Below, one piece after another: positions 1 through 6,737 of a stretch of 38,615 bases of DNA. Under the pieces are notes generated by a model that ran no database searches, was not told the origin of the DNA, and saw only the letters and a list, made by a program, of their open reading frames with translations. Location: the NCBI GenBank assembly GCA_013377005.1, contig JACABE010000014.1, positions 46,392-85,006 of the forward strand. Reading direction: 5' to 3'. Within the stretch, counting starts at the first letter, position 1. Every line of letters begins with the position of its first letter. The position numbers were made by a program, and so were the translations under genes. The DNA is from Bacteroidota bacterium (lineage in GTDB: Bacteria; Bacteroidota; Bacteroidia; Bacteroidales; JACABE01).

Positions 1-316
1 GAACTGGTGATAGTATTATTTATACTGATAATAAGAGCATTAAAAGAGTTATATCTAATCATATTGAAATGGATATTGATGAATATATTAGATTGCTTTT
101 TACCGGAAATTACCGGATAGCTATTAAAGAGAGTAATGAAAGAAGAACTGGTGATAGTATTATTTATACTGATAATAAGAGCATTAAAAGAGTTATATCA
201 AATCATATTGAAATAGATATTGTTGAAAATATTAGATTGCTTTTTACCGGAAGTTACCGGATAGCTATTAAAGAGAGTATTGAAAGAAGAACTGGTGATA
301 GTATTATTTATACTGA
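1..316 (+). repeat. 144-bp tandem repeat, two full copies plus a partial third
   Basis: Copies begin at 1, 145 and 289, so the period is exactly 144 bp (48 codons). The first two are nearly identical, differing at a handful of positions, and the third breaks off near 316. Each copy carries a short internal direct repeat of TACCGGA. The array touches the left edge of the window, so its true copy number is unknown. It lies directly upstream of hsdM. Confidence 0.95.
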
Positions 317-386
317 ACGGAAAATGCGATTAATTAACAAAAAACTGCATATTAAACTGCACAATAAAAATATTAAGAGAAAATGA
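3..386 (+). CDS. partial repeat-containing protein, function unknown
   Basis: The frame is open from the left edge to a TGA at 384-386, with no stop across the whole repeat array, so it is probably the 3' end of a larger gene; the first internal ATG is at 69. The translation contains a 48-residue repeat with a shared core (IRLLFTG.YRIAIKES followed by ERRTGDSIIYT) and then a short basic Lys/Asn/His-rich tail. The stop overlaps the hsdM start as ATGA, the usual sign of translational coupling. I do not recognise the family. It could be coding, or a non-coding repeat that happens to stay open because its period is a multiple of three. The stop overlap and absence of stops in AT-rich DNA favour coding. 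Confidence 0.45.
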   Translation, partial: TGDSIIYTDNKSIKRVISNHIEMDIDEYIRLLFTGNYRIAIKESNERRTGDSIIYTDNKSIKRVISNHIEIDIVENIRLLFTGSYRIAIKESIERRTGDSIIYTERKMRLINKKLHIKLHNKNIKRK

Positions 387-1885
387 GTAATAACAACACT
401 TCAAGTATAGTAAGTAAAGTATGGTCATTCTGCAATCCATTAAGAGATGTAGGCGTAGGTTATGGAGATTATTTAGAACAGTTAACCTATCTGCTGTTTC
501 TGAAAATGGCAGATGAATACAGTAAGCCGCCTCACAACAGAATTTTACCAATCCCTAAAGATTATAATTGGGAAAGCTTATGCAATAAGAAAGGTGCAGA
601 ACTGGAAACTCATTATGCCACTTTACTGCGTGAATTAAGCACTGCCAAAGGTATCTTAGGACAAATATTTACCAAAAGCCAGAATAAAATACAAGACCCT
701 GCTATGCTAGCTAAAATCATTGATATGATAGACAGCGAACAATGGTTGGTAATGGGTGCAGATGTAAAAGGGGATATTTATGAAAGGTTGTTGGAACAAA
801 ATGCACAGGACGTAAAAAGCGGTGCAGGGCAATACTTTACTCCACGTCCGTTAATCCGTGCAATGGTTGAATGTATTCAGCCACAACCCATGAAAACCAT
901 AGCGGATCCTGCATGTGGAACAGGTGGTTTCTTTCTGGCTGCTTATGATTATCTGGTATCAAATAATAAATTAGACAAAGAACAAAATAAGTTTATCAAA
1001 CTCGAAACATTTTATGGCAATGAAATTGTAGCTGGGACGAGACGTTTGGCTTTAATGAATCTATTTTTACATAATATTGGTGATATCGAAAGTGATAATT
1101 TTATTTCACCTGCTGATGCATTAATAGCAGCTTCGCCAACAACTTATGATTATGTGTTGGCAAATCCACCTTTCGGTAAAAAGAGCAGTCAGACCTTTAC
1201 CAATGAAGAGGGAGAACTGGAGAAAGACGATTTAACTTACAATCGTCAGGACTTTTGGGCAACAACCAGCAATAAACAATTGAATTTTGTTCAGCATATC
1301 CGTTCGATGCTTAAAACTACTGGTATGGCAGCTGTAGTGGTTCCAGATAATGTTTTATTTGAAGGTGGAGCAGGAGAAACAGTAAGAAAGAAATTATTGG
1401 CAACAACCGACTTGCACACGATATTGCGTTTACCAACAGGAATATTCTATGCGCAGGGAGTAAAAGCAAATGTTATCTTCTTCGATAACAAACCTGCCAG
1501 CAAAGATCCATGGACCAAAGAAATATGGGTGTATGATTATAGAACCAATATTCATCACACCTTAAAAAAGAATCCATTAAAACTGGAAGACTTAAAAGAT
1601 TTCATTGAATGTTATAATCCGTCAAATCGTCATTTGAGAAAAGAAACATATTCTCCCTTCGACTCCGCTCAGGGTTCACCTGAAGGACGTTGGAGAATGT
1701 TTAAATATGATGAAATAATTGCAAGAGATAAAACAAGTTTAGACATTTCGTGGCTAAAGGATAAATCACTGGCAGATCTTGATAACCTCCCCGACCCTGA
1801 TGTTTTGGCAAATGATATTATTGAAAATCTGGAAGCAGGTTTGGAGAGTTTCAGGGAAATTATGCTGGCATTAAATGGGAAATAA
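383..1885 (+). CDS. hsdM: type I restriction-modification N6-adenine methyltransferase subunit HsdM
   Basis: This is the methylase (M) subunit of a type I restriction-modification system, which transfers a methyl group from S-adenosylmethionine to adenine. It has the N-terminal helical HsdM domain (about residues 10-140), then the N6_Mtase fold with motif I DPACGTGGF (175-183) and catalytic motif IV NPPF (261-264). At 500 residues it is full length. HsdM normally works with the specificity subunit HsdS and nuclease HsdR; neither follows here, where a umuD fragment and an unrelated module sit instead. HsdS or HsdR could lie upstream, outside the window. Residues about 425-435 (PFDSAQGSPEG) look like a short in-frame insertion translated from a dispersed DNA repeat. 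Confidence 0.92.
   Translation: MSNNNTSSIVSKVWSFCNPLRDVGVGYGDYLEQLTYLLFLKMADEYSKPPHNRILPIPKDYNWESLCNKKGAELETHYATLLRELSTAKGILGQIFTKSQNKIQDPAMLAKIIDMIDSEQWLVMGADVKGDIYERLLEQNAQDVKSGAGQYFTPRPLIRAMVECIQPQPMKTIADPACGTGGFFLAAYDYLVSNNKLDKEQNKFIKLETFYGNEIVAGTRRLALMNLFLHNIGDIESDNFISPADALIAASPTTYDYVLANPPFGKKSSQTFTNEEGELEKDDLTYNRQDFWATTSNKQLNFVQHIRSMLKTTGMAAVVVPDNVLFEGGAGETVRKKLLATTDLHTILRLPTGIFYAQGVKANVIFFDNKPASKDPWTKEIWVYDYRTNIHHTLKKNPLKLEDLKDFIECYNPSNRHLRKETYSPFDSAQGSPEGRWRMFKYDEIIARDKTSLDISWLKDKSLADLDNLPDPDVLANDIIENLEAGLESFREIMLALNGK
1655..1687 (+). repeat. short dispersed-repeat-like insertion inside hsdM
   Basis: A block much richer in G and C than its surroundings, bounded by the inverted pentamer CCTTC (1656-1660) and GAAGG (1682-1686). 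Its core CTTCGACTCCGCTCAGGG resembles, from memory, a short repeat scattered between genes in many Bacteroidota genomes. It sits in frame and adds about 11 residues in a variable stretch before the conserved RW.MFKYDEI region of HsdM. Confidence 0.5.
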
Positions 1886-1957
1886 ATCTTTTCAGAATTT
1901 TATCTTTGTTTCTTTGTTTGACTTTGTCTTTTTGTACGCTTTAGATAAAAAATAGCT

Positions 1958-2045
1958 TAAATTTGTAAAAATAAAATTTACAATACCAAGAAACCAAAGT
2001 GGCTAAATTAAAATTACATACAGGCGCTGTTATAGATATATTCTG
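1958..2045 (+). pseudogene. umuD 5' fragment (promoter, operator-like dyad and first ~15 codons)
   Basis: This stretch matches the promoter and start of intact umuD (4431-4518) almost base for base: the same TAnnTTTG box (1958-1965), the same TTGTAAA-N7-TTTACAA dyad (1963-1983) and the same GTG start (1999). It encodes MAKLKLHTGAVIDI against MAKLKLHTGNVIDI in the intact gene. Homology stops after about codon 15, and the frame ends at TGA 2107-2109. Several differences are silent (tta/cta, gtt/gta, ata/att), so the fragment probably derives from a diverged functional umuD allele rather than a recent local copy. Confidence 0.85.
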
Positions 2046-2132
2046 CGCAAGTATGAACTGGTTTTATCTAAATATGAAGCCTTTAAAATTGCCATGCAAG
2101 AGACGTTGAAGAGGTTACTGAAGGCATCGTGA
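2046..2132 (+). pseudogene. possible 3' remnant of an unidentified gene
   Basis: Immediately after the umuD fragment a different frame is open without a start codon: RKYELVLSKYEAFKIAMQET and eight further residues to TGA 2130-2132. The basic, helical composition looks like the C-terminus of a real protein. It is too short to assign; an HsdS or nuclease tail is possible given hsdM upstream. Confidence 0.35.
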
Positions 2133-2161
2133 TTTTGAATGATAATTAAAATCAGAATATT

Positions 2162-2404
2162 ATGAAAATAGGATTCAGAATACCATCACTAAGTAAACGT
2201 ATTGCTGCCCGTACTTCTGTTAAAAGATATGTAAGGCAATCAATGGAAATTAAAGCTCCGCGTGGTTATGGTTGGATTACCAACCCCAAAAAGTATGCTT
2301 ACAATAAAATATATAACAAAACAACTAAAGGATGTATGATGTTTTTGTTTATGCTTGTAGGAGTGTTTTTTTTGCTGCTATCATTGATAATCTTTGTATT
2401 TTAA
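2162..2404 (+). CDS. small basic protein with one C-terminal membrane segment
   Basis: 80 residues. The N-terminal half is basic (FRIPSLSKRIAARTSVKRYV, then KAPRGYGWITNPKKYAYNKIYNKTT), and the last ~22 residues form one strong hydrophobic helix (FLFMLVGVFFLLLSLIIFVF). The 'RIAARTS.KR...KAPRG.GW.TNPKKA.YN..YNRT' pattern is one I recall as a widespread small accessory protein of unknown function; that is memory, not a search. It sits between gene debris and the HipA-like kinase pair and may belong to the same acquired block. Confidence 0.65.
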   Translation: MKIGFRIPSLSKRIAARTSVKRYVRQSMEIKAPRGYGWITNPKKYAYNKIYNKTTKGCMMFLFMLVGVFFLLLSLIIFVF

Positions 2405-2444
2405 TATAAAAAAAATAGTATTAATTTTACCAAATTATAAAAAT

Positions 2445-3272
2445 ATGATGGGAATTAAATACTTACATAGCATTACTGAAATAAAGAAAGAACATTGCTA
2501 TGAAACAGGAGGCAGTAAACCTTTACGTGTTTTTTGCAGTGATTTAAATTATTATGTATGTAAATATCATAAAGACGCAGGCTTTCCATTTCATCTTTTT
2601 AATGAATATATTGCTGCAAGTTTCCTGCAAATATGGACACTGGCTGTACCTGAATTTGCATTTGTGCAAATTAATAAAACGCATACATTACAAACAGCTT
2701 ACCCTCATTATTATTTTGAAACTATAGGTTTTGGATCTAAATATATGGGCGATTTTAAGGAGGTTGATAAATTATTTATTGAAACGCCTGTAATTAAAAA
2801 GGACAATGAAACAGGCAGGAATTCATTTTTACGAATTGCCCTTTTTGATATCTGGCTTAGCAATGAAGACAGAAGTTTTAATAATTTTAATCTTTTATAT
2901 AACTTCAAAGAAAATATATTTGTACCCATCGATCATGCATCCTGTTTTAATGGTAATAATCTTGATAAAGAACCCTACTTAATTACACATAATGAAAGTA
3001 TTTTGTCAAGTCCTTTTTTAAATCGTTTTTTTGACCGAAATTTGCAAACCAATTCCAATAATATTCGTTTAAGTATTATTGATGAATTCAAAATAAATGT
3101 AAGCCGTTGCCATGACGAACTTGATAACATATTGTCAGAAACACCTTTAAGCTGGAAAGCAGATACTGACTTTCTCAGAGACAGGCTGTTTTTTCTTTTT
3201 TCAGAACAATGGACCAAAGCTTGTCTTGATTATTTCACTGAATTATTTTTCTTACATTTAAAATCACAATAG
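2445..3272 (+). CDS. HipA-like protein kinase (HipA_2 type)
   Basis: About 275 residues from ATG 2445 or 2448; the frame is open back to 2394, but those leading residues are AT-run translation. The sequence fits the short HipA-like family lacking the HipA N-terminal subdomain. A glycine-poor nucleotide-binding start is followed by a catalytic-loop-like WLSNEDRSFNNFNLL (N140 E141 D142 R143, then N147/N149), compared with N-x-D-x-H-x-x-N in HipA, and a metal-binding IDHA (D163), comparable to the DFG Asp. These suggest phosphorylation of a protein target. It is followed after 2 nt by a DUF3037 gene, the usual partner of this family. Persistence or toxin-like activity is inferred from HipA; no substrate is visible. 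Confidence 0.75.
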   Translation: MMGIKYLHSITEIKKEHCYETGGSKPLRVFCSDLNYYVCKYHKDAGFPFHLFNEYIAASFLQIWTLAVPEFAFVQINKTHTLQTAYPHYYFETIGFGSKYMGDFKEVDKLFIETPVIKKDNETGRNSFLRIALFDIWLSNEDRSFNNFNLLYNFKENIFVPIDHASCFNGNNLDKEPYLITHNESILSSPFLNRFFDRNLQTNSNNIRLSIIDEFKINVSRCHDELDNILSETPLSWKADTDFLRDRLFFLFSEQWTKACLDYFTELFFLHLKSQ

Positions 3273-3274
3273 CA

Positions 3275-4099
3275 ATGAATACATTTTACAGCATATTATC
3301 AGCAGTTATTAATCCGGCTTCTGGTGAAAAAATATCACTAGGTTTATTATTATCCGATGGAAATACAAGTTTATTCGATTATTCCGATAGTCGTTTCTCA
3401 TTATTAAATTCTTTAATTGATAAAGAAAGTAAAAAGTTTATCAGACATTATCTGAAATCGATTGAAAATGTAATTGCAAAAATTGATGTTAATCAGGAAC
3501 AGATGACGATACTGGATGAAGTTGGTAAAAATATGATTATCAATGAACCGTATATTTCGTATATGAGTGTTTACAATCAGAATGTGGTTTCATTTTCAAA
3601 ACCTGTAACTATTGATGTAGCGGTAGAAGAAAAAATATTTACCACTTTGTTTTCAAAATTTATTGACGAAGAAACGCTTGTAAAATCAAACACAAAAACA
3701 AACATACAAATCCTTAAAAATGATTTTTTCTCAAAAGTAAAAACTCATTATTTGATTGAAAAAGAACTTACTTCAAAAGATTTTCCTGATTTGTTACTTC
3801 CTGTAAGTATTGATTTGTTTGGAAAAAATGAAAATTATGTAATTGCACAATTTTTTGAACTGGAAAAAAATATTAATTATATAAAAAACGATTATTTTGA
3901 TTTTTTTCAATTAGATAAAATATTGAAAAGTGGCAAGAAATTTTTTATTACTCAAGAGCCTGAGAAAACCAAATATCAACAGCAACATTATTTTTGGGAA
4001 CAAATCAGAAAACAGATAGGATATACTTATATCGATATTTCAGAAATTGATATTGTAAGTGAATATGCAGTTGAACATTGTGTAAAACCGATAATATAA
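3275..4099 (+). CDS. DUF3037-family protein, partner of the HipA-like kinase
   Basis: 274 residues. The N-terminus (FYSILSAVINPASGEKISLG, then LLLSDG) matches the DUF3037 signature, in which a 'YS...P..GE..N.G.L' strand-turn pattern opens the protein. The rest is mixed alpha/beta with no signal peptide or membrane segment. It starts 2 nt after the kinase stop, so both genes are almost certainly one transcript. DUF3037 genes commonly neighbour HipA_2-type kinases, so it may be the kinase's regulator, antitoxin-like neutraliser or substrate; which of these cannot be told from sequence. Confidence 0.7.
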   Translation: MNTFYSILSAVINPASGEKISLGLLLSDGNTSLFDYSDSRFSLLNSLIDKESKKFIRHYLKSIENVIAKIDVNQEQMTILDEVGKNMIINEPYISYMSVYNQNVVSFSKPVTIDVAVEEKIFTTLFSKFIDEETLVKSNTKTNIQILKNDFFSKVKTHYLIEKELTSKDFPDLLLPVSIDLFGKNENYVIAQFFELEKNINYIKNDYFDFFQLDKILKSGKKFFITQEPEKTKYQQQHYFWEQIRKQIGYTYIDISEIDIVSEYAVEHCVKPII

Positions 4100-4430
4100 T
4101 AACTATTTAACTTATATACTTTTATTATAAGTACCAAAAATCATTAACTGTCATATTTTAAATATAGCATTAATTTTTCTAATGTATTTTTCATGAACGC
4201 GGATGACGCAGATCTCTTAGGGAAACGCTGATAAAACGGATTATTAATATATGAAAATCAAAACATTCTGAATAATTCGTGAAAATCTGCGTTTACGGAA
4301 CGTATCCGTTTAATCAGCGTTCTAATGCTTTTATCATTAATTACAGAAACTAAAAATATGCGTATATACTGTTTACTACTTATAAAGAGAGAAAATAATA
4401 ATAATCAAACAAATTAGCTACAAAAAAACT
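4100..4430. other. intergenic region with nested inverted repeat
   Basis: No gene is seen. The centre (4206-4321) is a nested inverted repeat. The near 3' side of the DUF3037 gene has a 7-bp hairpin (4110-4116 with 4126-4132) without a T run, so it is a weak terminator at best. Confidence 0.7.
4206..4321. repeat. intergenic imperfect inverted repeat
   Basis: AACGCTGATAAAACGGAT (4224-4241) pairs with ATCCGTTTAATCAGCGTT (4304-4321) at 17 of 18 positions, and ACGCAGAT (4206-4213) pairs with ATCTGCGT (4285-4292). The wording (GCGGAT, CTGCGTTTA, ATCCGTTTAATCAGCG) resembles intergenic repeats I recall from many Bacteroidota genomes. Confidence 0.7.
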
Positions 4431-4456
4431 TACATTTGTAAAAACAAAATTTACAA
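4431..4456 (+). promoter_or_regulatory. umuD promoter -7 box with overlapping perfect dyad (candidate operator)
   Basis: TACATTTG (4431-4438) matches the Bacteroidota -7 consensus TAnnTTTG. Overlapping it is a perfect dyad, TTGTAAA (4436-4442), 7-nt spacer, TTTACAA (4450-4456), spanning the -7 box and the expected transcription start. The same dyad is conserved with a changed spacer in the umuD fragment at 1963-1983. Position and conservation suggest a repressor site for damage-inducible control. Confidence 0.6.
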
Positions 4457-4471
4457 TACCAAGAAACCAAA

Positions 4472-4921
4472 GTGGCTAAATTAAAACTACATACAGGCAA
4501 TGTAATTGATATATATTCTGCTTTAACCGAAACAGAACTTGAAATCCCTATGATTCCAGGAGGTATCAGTGCTGGTTTTCCCTCGCCTGCATTGGACTTT
4601 ATTGATCTTACCATAGATTTAAACAAGCATTTAATAAAACATCCTTCGGCTACTTTTTATGGTAGAGTAAAAGGCGAATCAATGAAAGATGCCGGAATAT
4701 TTGATAATGATTTATTGATTATCGACAAAAGCCTTGAACCCGTGAATGGCAAAATTGCTGTTTGCTATATCGATGGTGAATTTACACTCAAAAGAATTAA
4801 ATTAGAAAACAAAGAAGTATGGCTTATGCCTGCCAATACCGAATACAAACCAATAAAAATAGAAGAATATAACAACCTGATCATTTGGGGTATTGTAACT
4901 CACGTAATTAAATCTGTGTGA
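4472..4921 (+). CDS. umuD: UmuD-like self-cleaving subunit of DNA polymerase V
   Basis: 149-residue LexA/UmuD-type S24 serine peptidase. In response to DNA damage such proteins cut their own N-terminus to activate the translesion polymerase. The Ala-Gly cleavage site is visible in ISAGFPSP (about residues 32-36). The catalytic Ser70 lies in GESM and the Lys general base is K107 in TLKRIK. GTG start at 4472, also conserved in the broken upstream copy. The stop TGA overlaps the umuC ATG (TGATG), so the two are translationally coupled. Confidence 0.93.
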   Translation: MAKLKLHTGNVIDIYSALTETELEIPMIPGGISAGFPSPALDFIDLTIDLNKHLIKHPSATFYGRVKGESMKDAGIFDNDLLIIDKSLEPVNGKIAVCYIDGEFTLKRIKLENKEVWLMPANTEYKPIKIEEYNNLIIWGIVTHVIKSV

Positions 4922-6183
4922 TGTTTGCCTTGGTTGACTGCAATAATTTTTATGCTTCCTGTGAGCGGGCTTTTCGTCCCGACCTCAATGGAAAGCCTGT
5001 GGTTGTTCTGTCGAACAATGATGGATGTGTAATTGCACGCAGTAACGAAGCCAAAGCGGTTGGTGTGCCAATGGGAGCTCCTGCTTTTGAATATGAAGAA
5101 TTATTTAAAAAGAATAAGGTGCATGTATTTTCTGCTAATTTCGCCCTCTATGGCGATATGAGCCAACGAGTAATGAGCATATTGTCGGAATATACGCCCG
5201 ACCTCGAAATATACAGCATTGATGAGGCTTTTTTAAAACTCAAAGGCTTTGAAAAATACAACTTACAAACTTACAGCGAAGAAATGCAGCAACGAGTTAC
5301 TAAATGGACAGGGATTCCTATTAGTATAGGTATTGCACCTACCAAAGCACTTTCCAAAGTAGCCAATCGCATTGCCAAAAAATACTCTGTACAAACCAAA
5401 AGCACGTATATTATCGATAATGAAGAAAAACGCATCAAAGCCCTGAAATGGTTAAAAACTGAAGATATCTGGGGCATCGGCAGGCAGCACGCTAAACGCT
5501 TAAAGGCATTAAATATCAATACAGCTTACGACTTTACTCAAATGACAGATAGTTGGGTTCAAAAGCATTTATCAATAGTTGGTTTGCGGTTGAAACATGA
5601 TTTGCAAGGAATACCTACATTGGATTTTGAGATTGTACAACCCCAAAAAAACATTGCTACCACTCGCTCTTTCGAAAAACTTTATACTGAATTTGACGAT
5701 TTAAAAGAGAGGGTCATTACTTTTGCTGTGAGTTGTTCGGAGAAATTAAGAAGGCAAAAATCAGCCTGCAATGCAATGATGGTTTTTATTCATACCAACG
5801 AATACAGAGAAGACCTTCCGCAATACAGTTGCAACATTGTTATAAAACTACCATTCCCCACCAATTCGAGTATTGAATTGGCTAAATTTGCCACAGATGC
5901 ATTGTCTAAAATATTCAAACAGGGCTACTCCTATAAAAAGGCTGGTGTTATTGTTATGGACTTTACATCGGAAGATAATATTCAATTAAACATTTTTGAA
6001 AACAGCAATTCCAGACATATTCCATTGATGAAATCAGTAGATAGAATCAATGCATTGTTTGGGCAGCAGAAAGTAAAATTAGCTTCGCAAGACATTAAAA
6101 AGATGTGGAAAATGCGGCAATTAAAACTATCGCCCAGGTATACCACCAACTTAAACGAAATAATAACAGTAAATGCAAGATGA
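4921..6183 (+). CDS. umuC: UmuC, Y-family translesion DNA polymerase (Pol V catalytic subunit)
   Basis: About 420 residues. FALVDCNNFYASCERAF carries the first catalytic Asp and the steric Tyr-Phe region, and YSIDEAFL holds the second acidic pair. The fingers/palm region, helix-hairpin-helix (WGIGRQHAKRL), little-finger domain and a C-terminal DUF4113-like tail (KKMWKMRQLKLSPRYTTNLN) complete the usual layout. It bypasses DNA lesions with UmuD' and RecA. ATG 4921 is preferred over the in-frame GTG at 4918 because it overlaps the umuD stop and begins the conserved MFALVD motif. Confidence 0.95.
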   Translation: MFALVDCNNFYASCERAFRPDLNGKPVVVLSNNDGCVIARSNEAKAVGVPMGAPAFEYEELFKKNKVHVFSANFALYGDMSQRVMSILSEYTPDLEIYSIDEAFLKLKGFEKYNLQTYSEEMQQRVTKWTGIPISIGIAPTKALSKVANRIAKKYSVQTKSTYIIDNEEKRIKALKWLKTEDIWGIGRQHAKRLKALNINTAYDFTQMTDSWVQKHLSIVGLRLKHDLQGIPTLDFEIVQPQKNIATTRSFEKLYTEFDDLKERVITFAVSCSEKLRRQKSACNAMMVFIHTNEYREDLPQYSCNIVIKLPFPTNSSIELAKFATDALSKIFKQGYSYKKAGVIVMDFTSEDNIQLNIFENSNSRHIPLMKSVDRINALFGQQKVKLASQDIKKMWKMRQLKLSPRYTTNLNEIITVNAR

Positions 6184-6737
6184 TAAGTAATCATATTTTA
6201 TTTTACATTTAAACTGAAGTACAAAAAATCCGTATTTACTGAACGCATCATCTTTATCTGCTGTATGAATTTTAATAACATAATTTCTAAAATTTAAAAG
6301 ATAACAGTATTAATTTTTACTACTTAAATGTCTTAAATTATTTATTAATAATGAATTACGAAAGAATTAAGTCTGTAATTGCGATAAGTTGGTTGTAAAC
6401 GGGTATTATTATGCAGAAAGCAGGCGTTTTAACAGGACGTACCGATGGTGCTTAGATTTCATCTCTTTGCTGATTATGTATTAACAGGACCACCCTACGG
6501 ATTATTATCTTTTATACGTTCCGTAAGAACTTACTTTAATAGCACAATAAATGCTCCTGATAATAAAGCCTCGTAGAAACAATTCCTTTTCAATTATTTT
6601 ATTAAGGCTATGATTAATTTTAAAGAAACTTTTTGTTAAAATGAATACAACTAAATGCAATAAATAGTTTGTTTTTGGCGTTAATTGATTTATTCTGAGG
6701 CCTAATAAATTTATTATTAACAAAATCAATTGAAATT
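6184..6737. other. 554-bp region with no convincing gene
   Basis: Neither strand offers an ORF with recognisable protein features; the minus-strand ORFs here have low-complexity translations. A short ATG frame at 6351 (MNYERIKSVIAISWL, then stop) and a more GC-rich patch around 6410-6470 may be remains of a decayed gene, but nothing can be assigned. Confidence 0.6.

Larger units (their letters stand above)
1886..2161. other. intergenic junction with gene debris
   Basis: The gap between hsdM and the next intact gene holds no complete gene. It contains a copy of the umuD promoter and first codons (1958-2045), followed directly by what reads as the 3' end of another gene (2046-2132). Confidence 0.7.

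Noticed and set aside
1-316. CRISPR array
   Set aside because: Period of 144 bp with the whole unit repeated and no variable spacers; it is a plain tandem repeat.
1999-2109. Short ORF from the umuD fragment start as a real small protein
   Set aside because: After about 15 umuD codons it runs into unrelated sequence in a different frame from the neighbouring tail; best read as fusion debris.
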